From Pleurotus djamor (taxonomy: Eukaryota; Basidiomycota; Agaricomycetes; Agaricales; Pleurotaceae), in assembly GCA_029747585.1 (NCBI GenBank), contig JAPEVF010000518.1:1-32426 (forward strand): a stretch of 32,426 bases of DNA, given 5' to 3'. A program made the position numbers and the translations under genes. Shown piece by piece: positions 1-10,348 of this stretch. Position 1 is the stretch's first letter. Each line of letters opens with the position of its first letter. The notes beneath the pieces were generated by a model. It was not told the origin of the DNA, ran no database searches, and worked only from the letters and a program-made list of their open reading frames with translations.

Positions 1-21
1 CGTGAAGAATAGAGTCAAAGC

Positions 22-3000
22 TCACCAGTAATTTTGGAGACAACTAGGAATCGAGGTATTGAGGTGCGGCGTATTGAGTGATTGTGGATGTGGTTTCGTC
101 ACCTGCGTAAGGGCGCCGGCTACAGTCCAGACATATTTGGAAGAGTATGTCTGCCCTCCGATGGTCAAAGAGTCCAAGGTAAGGTTTCCGTGAATGTCAT
201 AGTCGTACTGGTGTGTCATGCTATCCGAAGGCGAGGTGATATTGGAGGAAGTCACAGATACTAGGCGATCCTTGGTGTACAAACCCCCCTCATCGTACTT
301 GAACCTCAGGGTCTCTTCGGGGAGGGACTTCTGAATGGTGCGTCCATTCCAGTCAAAGATGCTGCTAGTATGATGGCCGGTAAGTTCATTCTTGACCGTG
401 AGCAAGCCAATATCATCATCAAAGACTGCCTTCGTGTGGTGAATCAATTTCGGTGTGGTTCCGTCGGGTTGTGAAATAGTTCGTTCTATAGCACGAGAAA
501 TAGCATCCCAACGAAGAGTCAGCTTGACTCCGGCACCATCTGTAACGGTGGAGGGGCGGCCAAGGGCATCGAATGTCGTGTTGATAGCGTGTCCACTCTC
601 ATCAATGACTTCGACCACGACGTTCTTGACAAAATTCGACGTAGAAGGTTCGGGATTAGCTATCGCTTTGATGAACTGGGATGCAACCTCGGTTTTCCTG
701 CCATCAGTGCGCGTCTCAGTTGCCTTGGTCAAGCCGCGCTCAAAGGTATAGTTGGTAGTGATGGTCATGGGAGAAGTATCGGAGCTGGGTGCAGGTAAAT
801 CCTTCCGAATGACTCGAGAAAGAGCGTCGTAGATAACCGTGGCATACGCAGGACTAGATCCCGCGAAGTAGTCTCGAGATTTGTGGGTTAAACGTCCGGC
901 ACCGTCGTACTGAGTTTCGGAGATGATGGTTACGCTTGGGTCATCCAAGCTAGGTCGTTCTGTCTTCCAAGTCCGGCCAAAGCCATCAATGTGACTGGCA
1001 GTCCGATAAAATGTCGTCTGATCGAGCAGCGCATACTCGTTCCTCAAGAAAGTATTCCCCGAGACCGAATAGTTGAGCTTGGTGACAACTGTGCCGTTCA
1101 CCTTGGTCTCGATCGCTCGGCCAAGGACATCGTAGGTAATAGTGGTGACCTCTCCATTAGGCGATGTCGTTGATATTGGGCCGGCTTGGGCAAGGTCGTA
1201 TGTGGCACTCTCGGGAATGAAATCCTCGGCGGATGTGTACACCTGGGACGAAACACAATTCGTGTGGGTGGGATCGTAGGCTAGCTTTCGAAGGGCTTTT
1301 CCAGGGCCACGGATGACAGATTCGTTTCCGGCAGCATCGTGCTCGATGACCTGTGTTGACCAAATCTGATCTCTGACCCATTGACTCTGTTCGGAAACAA
1401 CGGTAGAGCCAGGAACATAGGCCCATTTCGTATACTTCATGACAGAACCATGGAGGACCATCTCCGACGTCTTTTTCCCAACTACCCAGGGCGATGTCTG
1501 ATTCTCATACTCCGCATTGATGACTAGATTAGAGTTGGTCGACGTGCGCAGGCTAGTAGATGTGATGTTGCCGTAAGCGTCATTGGTATAGGTGACATCG
1601 ACGTGGACGGATGGTGAACCCTTTTCGTAGTATTGATCCCTGGTATGCTCCAAGCAAATGTGGCGATTGCGTCCCCCATTTGTGGGTACAGCTGTCCAGG
1701 TATTGTGGGTTACCTGTAGATTGGTACTGGTGTTTGCGACCACGGAAGAGGCACTCTTGACCAAGCCGACCAAGGGGAATTCTTGGTGATAGGCAGACAG
1801 GACCTGAGAACCCAAGGCTTGACTGAACTTGTTGATGCTCTCAAAGCCCTGCCAACCACGACCATCATAGGAGTAGCGAGCATTTTTGTACGTATAGGAT
1901 GTGTGATCCACGATATCGGGGCGAGCGCGGTATGGAGAATGAACGAGATCCTTGACGACATATGAAGGGAAGTAGACGATCTGGGAACGGGTCTGAGCAC
2001 CAACTTGGGACCCAGAAGTTGCCGCGCTAGATGAAAGCGACGCGGTGAACGAGACGTTACGAGCCATTCCGCTGGTAGCTGTCAGTGGTGACCCCACTCC
2101 GAAATCGCCAGAGCGCCGAGTAGCATCCGTGGTGTATGTCGTAGGGTCACTGAGGGGGGCATAGGTAGCTACAACCTTGGCTCCCAGCCCATTCTCATAT
2201 CCAGAGACATAGTCAATAGGTTGGTGCGTCGAGCAAGGAAGGCTTGCCACACTAAGCTGACCATTCACATTCTGGGTGGCAAGGATGCAATCAACTCTGC
2301 CCAGTCCACGAAGATCGGCCCATGACACCATGGATGAAGATACTCCGGGTTGAGTAACACTCGCCACCCTAACAAAGCTATCGGCGAAGAATCGGAGAAC
2401 GTCCACGTTGGTACGATTGTCAATGGTAGAGAAGGTGTTTACGATGTCGACAGAGAAAGGAGATGTCGTTTTAGCCAACGTGATGTTGCCATTGAATGCA
2501 ATGGTGGTCGTAACGGTGGGTCCAGGCGGGAGTAAGGTTGGACCAGAGCTACGAAGTACTTGGAATTGCAAATTACCAGAGAGGTTTCTACTGGCCACCA
2601 AGATACTGGTCTTGCCGTCGTCGTCCGCACCATACGGTAAGAAAGTGGTCGTTTGCAAGAAAGGGATGGCTTGAGCGACGCTGAGTAAGGGTCTGTCAGA
2701 GCGGAAGGCGAGGCGGCCATTCTGCGATTCAAGAAGGTCGATGGCCACTGTGGTAGTGCCACTAACAAGCCTAGACGACATGAGGNAAAACGTCTTCAGC
2801 ACTGTCCCTATGGTGAGTACATGCATTGCACCGGGAAACAGGTTATAACGTACTTGTTACCATTGAGATCCCCAACAACTGTCTTGACTTGGCTAACGGA
2901 GACGCCGGAGGGGCCGTCAAGAGGAGAAAGAGCGGTGAAGGCTGAGCCGTTCGATGTGAACTGGATGAATCGGATTTGAGGTGTTCCTGAGCGCAAAACT

Positions 3001-4468
3001 TGATAAATATAGACCAGCCCAATGTGGCCATTCCCCTGCAGAATGGGTGAGTTCCACGATATCAGACAGAAGTGGATAATTTTGAAGAGCACACAGCTCA
3101 AAATCTCCGGCATGGAATTGGCCACCAATGAATTCGGGGGAAAATGACATCCCAGTTTGAGCTCGGTATCCCTGAGGGGTCGACAATATAATCGTAAGGG
3201 TGTAAGAACTGATCGACTGAGCGATGTGCAAAAAGTCATTTCTGCCATCGCCGTTGATATCAAGGGGGATGAGCTGAGTAGGGTAGGGAAGGTCGCCAAA
3301 AGTTGAGGATGGTGTCGGCGAGATGTCGCCATTGGCGTCGGCATGATGGACTTCAAGATGGAGCTGTGAAACGCCACTAACGAGCCGCTTAGATGCGACG
3401 ACGAGGTCGCTTCGGCCTCTGGCAGCCACATCCATCGGGAAGACTTGAGCAGAGCTCCCTCCAGGCGACAAAACGATCGGAGCCTTGACAGGATCGAAGA
3501 CAGTGGGGTTACCACTGATCCAAGAGAAGTTGAGAGGTCGAACTGTCGCACCACTGGGGTCTACAAGCGCAACTTGAACCAAACGACTGATCTGCGTGGA
3601 GGGGGCTTGGTCATAAGACAATCGGTGGGTATGCACGAGTCGACTCTGAACTCGCGAAGCAATGGACGCCAAGCGACGGTCTGTATCAACCTTGGCGCCA
3701 CCGATATAATTGACCCGGCGGTCGAGCCGGGATTCGTAGGTGAAGTCGATGAGACGTTGGTGCGCCATGTTCAAGTTGTGGTTACCGCCGTAGGATATGC
3801 GAGAGATATAAAAGGCACCGGTTGCGGTGTTGTTGTTGTAGGTGTAGGTCATGTAGTTGGAGAAGCTATCCTTATATTCGGTGGCTGCCCAAGCTCTGGT
3901 AGCAGATTTACCCAGAGCTTTGATGTTTGAATCCTACCAAATGAAAACTTAGATTGATTCTGACTTTCAAGAGATAAGAAATAGCATACCGATGAGGCAC
4001 CATATGTGCGAGTGCTTCCATCGGACAGGTGCTCGACCCAAGAATCGGGATTGGCAGGATCAGATCCAACGGCCACGATTTTCGACCATTGCTCGACTTC
4101 GAAGCGGTATTCGTTGGTTCCAATATTGATGAGACGCTGACCGTTCATAGTGAAACGATCATTAGCATCGTAATTAATTGAACCTAGCACAAAGCGTGAG
4201 ATAGATAATACTTAACCCCCACCAAGATGCACGTACCAGCGAAGCCATCCTGAGCGACAGTAGCCGGAGTACGCTCAACAACACAGACACCCTTAATAGT
4301 CCAGCCAGTTCCGATTGCAGATGCCGTATTGGATGCTGAATGGTAGTTGAGCGAAATCTCGGGCGCAAGTCGAGCAGGTGGCAGTTGGATGGGAATAGCC
4401 AGGGTGAGAGACCCGTTCGGGTCGACCGAATGGTCAATCTTGAGAGTTCCAACGATACTTTGCGACAT
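22..4468 (-). pseudogene. Rhs/Tc-toxin-like gene, copy 1, broken and 3'-truncated
   Basis: This is a close relative of the gene at 23707-30256, similar along its whole length with introns at the same places. Exons: 4468-4237, 4183-3990, 3933-3097, about 3035-2853, then one long exon from about 2800. The first exon shows the SpvB-type start (IPIQLPPARLAPEISLNYHS). The third has an FG-GAP/VCBS-like motif (DINGDGRNDFLHIA), and the long exon has YD-type Rhs repeats (YDVLGRAIETKVNGT). There are three visible breaks. The donor after the third exon reads CT instead of GT at 3096-3095, and the 61-base intron cannot be read through in frame. An extra base including an N lies at 2786. Similarity to copy 2 stops near position 85-90 and the frame ends at 22, so the rest of the Rhs barrel, the core and the C-terminus are missing. 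The long exon still stays open for over 900 codons, so decay is recent or a partial product is kept. The start is the first ATG, 43-49 bp from a TATA box. Confidence 0.85.
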
Positions 4469-4510
4469 TATACTGTGCAAGGCTGATAGAAGTTTAAGTC
4501 CGTGGATTCA

Positions 4511-4517
4511 TTATATA
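4511..4517 (-). promoter_or_regulatory. TATA box of Rhs-like copy 1
   Basis: TATATAA on the minus strand, 43-49 bp upstream of the ATG at 4468. A TATATATA element sits at nearly the same distance in copy 2 (30303-30310). Just upstream, both copies share a TTTCACT.TTCG.TTCC block (4524-4541 and 30319-30336). Confidence 0.55.
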
Positions 4518-4544
4518 CATCCATGTTTCACTATTCGGTTCCGA

Positions 4545-5369
4545 GTACGGGTTTTGTGGGAGTATGTCAACATGGATGGTGATTTCCCCCGACAATTGAG
4601 ACAACGGAGAAGTCCTGGGGCCGTCCCAGCTATTAGGACTGCCTGATATAAAGAGTCAAAAATGACCTCGCCATGACGAAGCTAAGACGAACCGAAAATG
4701 AAGGGATCCTGAACATGTCAAGAAAATCTAAAAGCAGCGAACTAGTCGTATTCGCGAGCATAGACGATTCTAGTTTTCAAAGCCAGAGAGTCCTGGTTAA
4801 TTGATTGTGGTCTTTCAAAATCATCATGGGCAGAAAAGCAAGTTGAGAAAAGTCGAAAGGAAGTTGGTTGAAGGTTTGAGCGCTTGGAGGGCGCTCTCTT
4901 GTTAGGAGATAGGGGCATCACCAAATACCCCATTTTACATGTCTGCGTTTACCAGGCTAGCCTTGGGTCTTTCTAAATTCTCAGGCAACGCTGCGTATCA
5001 CTGGCTCCACAGAATAGAGAGTCTCTCAGCCCTTCTCAGAAAAGCATATTGGGGCAAAGAATGTAATCTTCTTACTAAGTTCTACAGAGTCCAGACGAAC
5101 CAAGATTGTCCGAGCATCATGGGGCCTACCTGTCACATTAATGCCAAAGAGCAGGCCAGGGTATCTTGACGTGGGGAGTACCTGGTGGCGACACTGTACT
5201 CACGCGGCCAGAGACAGTGTCAGGTCGATGAACTATCGCCTAAAAGGATTCTAGCACTCGTCACCTGAAGCCCCAATAATGAGCCAAGATGAGGGTGAGG
5301 GGTGGCTTGGGAGTTCGACAGTGACTAGTGAACCCCGGCTGGTTTATTATGTTGGAGCTACGGCGATGA
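4545..5369. other. Intergenic, no gene seen
   Basis: Between the Rhs copy 1 promoter and the stop codon of the cullin gene. Patchy similarity to the DNA upstream of Rhs copy 2 runs to about 4740 (for example AGAC/TGAACCGAA near 4684 and 30484). After that I see only short, uncharacteristic open frames. The last ~100 bp should be the cullin 3' UTR. Confidence 0.5.
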
Positions 5370-8368
5370 TTACGCAAGGTACCTAAACAGTTTCTTATCC
5401 TGAGCATCCCGGCACAAGTATTCTTTATCGACAAGCGATTCAATCTGCCGCTTGATACTAGGAATATCGGGGATAAAGTGTTTTTGGAGCGCATCGACCG
5501 TCTCTTGCACGATCTTCTCAAGCTTCATTTCTTTGTTGGCCTTCATGATACGCACGACTGCAGCGTCGATGCTATTCATGCGTTCACCATCAATCAATGC
5601 ATGGGTAGACTTGCTTTCGTCAACCTGCAACAGTATAAGTACGACAGAAACGACGGAGAAGAGCAAGAAAACGAGGAAGAAAACGCACCGTAACCTTTGC
5701 CTGAATAGAGTTGATATGGACTTTGGCACGAGCGTCGCTGAAATCCGCGTTGAATTTGAAAACGTCACGGTCGCCTACATCTTTACCGGGCGGAACTTTC
5801 TTTAGCACCTTGAGCTTACCGCATGCCAAGCTCTGCAGTGTTCGTCGGAGTTCGTCGTCATCTATGATGTAGTACATTGGGCATTGCGCGTCGAAAAAAG
5901 GGGAGGTAGGTAGACTCACCAAGCGGAACTTGCATCTTGATCTCGACAAAGGGAAGCTCTTCTGCGTCATTGAACAGTAACAAGACGAGCGCCTGGTAAA
6001 GGCTGACAGAGAGGTCTTTAGATCCTGGCGCAAACCGGCCCTTCAGTGTTGCCGTCCCCAAGGCGTGCTCCCAATTCAGCGTCCTGTTCTTATGCTTTGT
6101 CTGATAATACGCAGTAAACTCTTGGAGATCAGCTTCCATCTAGAAACGGCAAATGAATTGGTGGTTCAAAGTGTAGTTCATTCTGACATGCTCACTGCGG
6201 GAGGCAATGGAAGGGTCTTCTTGGAGAGGGCAAACGGCCAGGCGCTAGGTTGTAGAACCATCACGGAGACGGTGAGGGGTTTGTCTGGATGAGCCTTCAT
6301 GAACTTGTCGTCAAAGCCCGCCATCAACTCCTTGGAAAGGTTGAGATCCTTGAACATGTCCTCTGCCATGTCGAACTGCGCATCATATTCTGGGTCGGAC
6401 GATTGAGAGTTGTCACCACGGCGAAACCAACACAAAACGTACGTTCTCTGAGTTTCTTCAACATCTCCTTCTCGAAATCATCTGAAGCACTCTTGTCAAG
6501 GAGGAGCCTCTTCGCAAGTGATCGATGATAGAATCTCCTGAAGACATCCTTGTCTTCGGTATACCTATACAACGCCAACACTGAGTCCAACAGCGCTCTG
6601 AAGGCTGCGTCGCTGGATGCTCCCTGACCCTTTCGCATTATCTTATCCAGATGCTTAGCGATGAGTTCAGCAGGTTTTCTCCGACGAGACTGGAAGCCGA
6701 TCCTAAACCCTTCATCAAGAGCATAGACGAAATTCTTGTCAGGCACGGGGACATCCAGCGCGCTGCTAGATTCCCCGGATTCAGAAACGTTGGGTGGGTC
6801 AACGACGAATGACTTGTGAATGGTTTTATCCGAATTGGCCTTGAACTCGAGAAGCTTGGGGATCATGGTATCGTCATTTGCAGTGTCTGTGACGATGGCC
6901 TTGACTGAGGTCTAGTGCGATATGCAATTATGATTAGTTTGTTGACAGGAGAACATTGATGGGGAGCTTACGGAAACATAACTTCGGAGAGACGACCTGA
7001 GGGATTCAAGTGTATCAACCTTACGGAAAAGCTTGTACATCTTGCCGAGCATAGGTAGATTCTGCTCTTTCATCATTGGCCCCAGAGCTTCATATCAGAC
7101 GTGTTAGTTTTCATCCTTCCAGAAGGAGGACCAGCAGCAGACCTTCTTTGGCTAGCCATTCTCCACGTTCCTTCATCAACGCTCGCTCAGTCGCCTGACG
7201 GGCAATCCCCCAAGTACCAACGGGCAAGACTTCTTTCACTAGATCACTCTCGTACTCAATCCTCAGGTCCATCTTCTTGAAAAACGCCTTGGCATCCGTC
7301 AATTCCACTGACAAGGTCTTGGACTCTTCAAGATACCACTCCGTCGTAAACGTGAGGTAGTGCTTCTCGAAAGCATCGTATTTGTCGTGGGTGATCAAGT
7401 GAGAAACAACGCTAGACATGAGCTGACGATGGTCAGATTGGTTGATCCTGGGTCCAATGACGCATCAAAGGGATGCTCGAAAAAAGCCAGATGATATTGG
7501 CCGCACCAAAGATGCCTTTCGTTATTGATAAGAAACTTGGTGCCCAACCGTAGCCATTTGATGATAAGGTGGCTAGTGAAGACACGATCTCCAAATTTAC
7601 CATATGCGAGTTCACTGAGCGCAGTAAGGACTCTTGAATAAAAGGTCAAGCGGTCGGAAGGGACATACCGAATAGGAAGCAGGTTCGAGTCAGCACGAAC
7701 ATAGAATTGGTCCAGATACGTGAGTAGGGAGCATAGGAGGGCCTGCGAATATGGTAATCAAGATCGGGCTACACATGAGAAATGGATGGTACGACGTACT
7801 ACTTGATCTTCAAACCACTTGCAAGTATCAACAAACTTTTCAAGCCACGGTACGTAGTCCTGCTCAGAGCAACTGGTCGCTTCCAGCGCCATGGCAGAGC
7901 CGACGACAAACTGTTCCAATTGCAGCTTCACGGCGTTGTACAATGTGTCCCCCATTTCGCTGGTGCAAACCATTGTGCGACACATGGCGTATATCTTTGC
8001 ATAAGATAGCGGAAGGGGCTCTGGATTCGTCTTCAAAATGAGCTTGACACATCGGATGAGAGGCTCATAGAAGGCTCTGTCGGGAAGTGATTCGGCTGTC
8101 GATTCTTTAGCACGTTCTACACGCAGTTCGATTGCTCGCCCATACCATGATATCCTATAATTCGGATTTGATTAGGGCCTGTCTGAGCTCCCTGTCTGTT
8201 CGATCTCGAAGCGGTGGCCGAGTCGATATCGGAATCAAGTCGAGAGACCTTTCTTGACGCCAGATCATCGTTTATCGTAGAAGCGGAGGCAGAGATCTGA
8301 AGTTTCGTAAAACCATGCGATGTTTGTGGCAATGAAAGAAGAGTGAACACGCCCGAAACCACCGGCAT
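5370..8368 (-). CDS. CUL4: Cullin, CUL4-type ubiquitin ligase scaffold
   Basis: Scaffold of a cullin-RING E3 ubiquitin ligase. It binds the substrate adaptor through its N-terminal repeats and the RBX1 RING protein through its C-terminal half, and is activated by NEDD8. Exons, all phase-consistent: 8368-8259, 8154-7803, 7742-7669, 7632-7507, 7447-7143, 7087-6972, 6911-6443, 6389-6196, 6139-5920, 5861-5689, 5624-5370; 797 residues. Seen in order: cullin repeats (ALLCSLLTYLDQFYV, LVSHLITHDKY-like VVSHLITHDKYDAFEK), KPAELIAKHLDKIMRKGQG, DVFRRFYHRSLAKRLLLDKSA, MFKDLNLSKELM, ELRRTLQSLACGK and the winged-helix neddylation domain with VVRIMK, whose Lys (about 741) is the expected NEDD8 site. The end ...RYLA resembles the usual cullin YVA/YLA ending. 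The LQSLACGK stretch and the spacing favour CUL4 over CUL1 or CUL3. The first exon and its 104-bp intron (donor GTCAAG) are the least certain part. Confidence 0.9.
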
Positions 8369-8579
8369 CCTTGAACGCAAACGAATTGGCGAGAACAAGG
8401 AAGTTCGTGCTCCTCAGCGCTCGCTCAGCCTTGGCGCTTTCCCGTCATCCCCTTACGACGACGACGACGACGACGGCGACGACGAGCCCATGTCCCATCT
8501 GAAGTGCGGTTGACTCAGCCTTACCATGCGGTTTCCTTAAAAATTATCACCGACAGTCAGACATAGTTCAAATCTCACC
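8369..8579. promoter_or_regulatory. Shared promoter of cullin and ADAL genes, with GAC repeat
   Basis: These 211 bp separate the two divergent start codons and must hold both promoters. They contain a (GAC)n tract at about 8455-8488, interrupted once by GGC. No clear TATA box is visible on either side. Confidence 0.5.
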
Positions 8580-9815
8580 ATGTCATCGATTGCTGGATTT
8601 GCAGCTGCAGCCCTCGACTCCCTGTCGCCTTCTCAAGTTGATTTTATCAAGAATCTACCCAAGGCCGAGCTCCACGCTCATCTGAATGGATCCATACCGA
8701 TTGCGACACTGAAAGATCTAGCTCGAGACTATCCGGTGGATGAAAATCAGTCGGACATCGTCCAGAGTGGACTTGACAAACTGCATGGCGTCGTGTTGAA
8801 ACAAATTCATGATTTTTTCAGTCTCTTTCCTGCGATATACGCTCTAACATCGACTCCGGAAGCCCTTCGACGCGCCACCAGAGCTGTTCTGGAGACCTTC
8901 CTTGATTCGAAGCAATGTACCTATCTCGAGTTGCGGAGTACACCAAAGGCAACGGACGCGATGTCGCGCATGGAATATGTTCGAGTCGTCGTTGATGAAG
9001 TCGAAAAGTATTCTGTGGACCAGGCTGCGTTGATCGTGAGCTTGGATCGTAGAATGGACGAAAGTGTAATTGCGGAGGTAATCGAAGTAGCTGTTACTTT
9101 GCGCAACGAAGGCAGACGAGTTGTGGGTATCGACGTTTGCGGTGACCCCTTGGTACGCTTTTGTTCGCCGTGTATGAGGGTTCGTTTGATCGTTGACGGT
9201 GTACCTAGGCCGGTGATATGGATGTATTGGAGAAACACATCCGGACTGCAAAAGCTGCTGGTCTTGGTGTTACTCTTCATATAGCCGAGGTACTTTTCCC
9301 TGCAAATAAATCGTGCTCGGATGCTGTTCTGACTGGTTTCAAGACCGCAGATAATCCGGGATCGGAAACTTTGCGGCTCCTTTCGTACGAACCTGATCGA
9401 CTAGGGCATGCGACGTTCTTGGACGATGAAGCAAAAGAAGTCGTCCTGCAGCATCCGAACATGTGCATTGAAATCTGCTTAAGCTCTAATCTCCTGTGAG
9501 TAGAGACCTTGAAGATGTTTATTGACCTCAAGCCATCATCTAGATGCAAGACTGTTCCGACACTCGACGACCACCACATACGATATTACCTCGACAAGAA
9601 CCACCCTGTGGCGATCTGCGTAAGCTTCTTACCTCTCATAATTACGCGTCATTGCGCTCACATTGTTCCAGACCGACGACATTCTTCCGTTCAGGAACTC
9701 CATGTTGGGAGAGTATGCTCTGCTCATGGCACAGCCACCCCTTGGTTTAGGCCTAAATGAAAGCGAAGTTAGTCGCATCGCGGAAATGAGCTTGCAATCT
9801 AGGTTCTCTTTGTAA
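8580..9815 (+). CDS. ADAL: ADAL-type adenosine deaminase-like protein (N6-methyl-AMP deaminase family)
   Basis: Zinc hydrolase of the adenosine/AMP deaminase superfamily. ADAL members convert N6-methyl-AMP to IMP in the cytosol, clearing modified nucleotides from RNA breakdown. Exons 8580-9152, 9209-9289, 9344-9495, 9544-9619 and 9672-9815 give 341 residues, close to the ~355 of animal ADAL. The active-site set is complete: LPKAELHAHLNGSI (His32, His34) for zinc, LHIAE (His215, Glu218) for zinc and proton transfer, RLGHATFLDD (His240), and TDD (Asp296/Asp297). The second intron (9290-9343, 54 bp) is an in-frame multiple of three, so an unspliced reading looks open but breaks the LHIAE...SETLRLL spacing of the family. 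The LHAHLNGSI form points to ADAL rather than to true adenosine deaminase, which has LHVHLDG. The substrate is inferred from the family. It shares a promoter with the cullin gene. Confidence 0.92.
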
Positions 9816-10041
9816 CGCGTGCAAAAGTAAATCAACGCGGCGAACGGTAGAATCGGATGTTTCACCCTCTTCCGAAATCTCCATCCATGTGTGGCCCACT
9901 GGAGTATACTCCTCGATTGTTTCATCTATGAAAAACCATGTTGGTTAGATCAACACCATTTGCCTTTTCGATACCTCGGTATGATTCCATCAAACCATCA
10001 GAGGAGCTCTTGGACTCATCACCCTGACCGAGGAAAGCCAT
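9753..10041 (-). CDS. Candidate small acidic protein, antisense-overlapping the ADAL 3' end
   Basis: I do not recognise this protein. Two exons, about 10041-9975 and 9925-9753, join in frame across a 49-bp intron with GTATCG donor and TAG acceptor and give about 79 residues. The second exon reads as an acidic stretch (DETIEEYTPVGHTWMEISEE) followed by a helix-like tail (RRVDLLLHALQREPRLQAHF) and a stop. The last 63 bp lie opposite the final exon of the ADAL gene, so the two genes would overlap tail to tail inside coding sequence. The ATG used is only the nearest in frame. The frame continues upstream (RRNQYSRHPDDQEM...), so more 5' exons are possible. No domain or membrane segment is seen. 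It could be a chance open frame opposite a coding exon, but two matching splice sites and non-random residue use argue for a real gene. Confidence 0.4.
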
Positions 10042-10348
10042 CTCTTGATCATCAGGGTGCCTACTATATTGATTCCTCCTTATCGTAAGCTGCGACACAA
10101 ACTTCATTGAGCCGAGCCCATATGGTATCCCCACAAAGACAAGACATGATACACGCTCGATAAGTCTACCGGGCAGTGTTTGAGTGTGCCTGTCATGCGT
10201 TAGGCTTCGCACACTCCATCTGAGACGGAATCAACAGTTCGAAGCCATTATATCTGGAGGGATGCGAACCTAGGTTTGATCCTTCGTGGTCTGCTCCCTC
10301 TTACCCCCGCGTTCCCCTCGTTTCTCTGCCCTTGCCGTAATTACAGAG

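Noticed and set aside
3445..3930. 161-codon plus-strand frame inside the Rhs copy 1
   Set aside because: It lies opposite a recognisable coding exon and has no protein-like features of its own.
8371..8398. Upstream start for the cullin at 8398
   Set aside because: The codon there is TTG, not ATG. The first ATG in that frame is at 8368.
8455..8488. GAC repeat as a CRISPR-like or coding repeat
   Set aside because: It is a simple trinucleotide tract in a promoter, without spacers and not in either frame.
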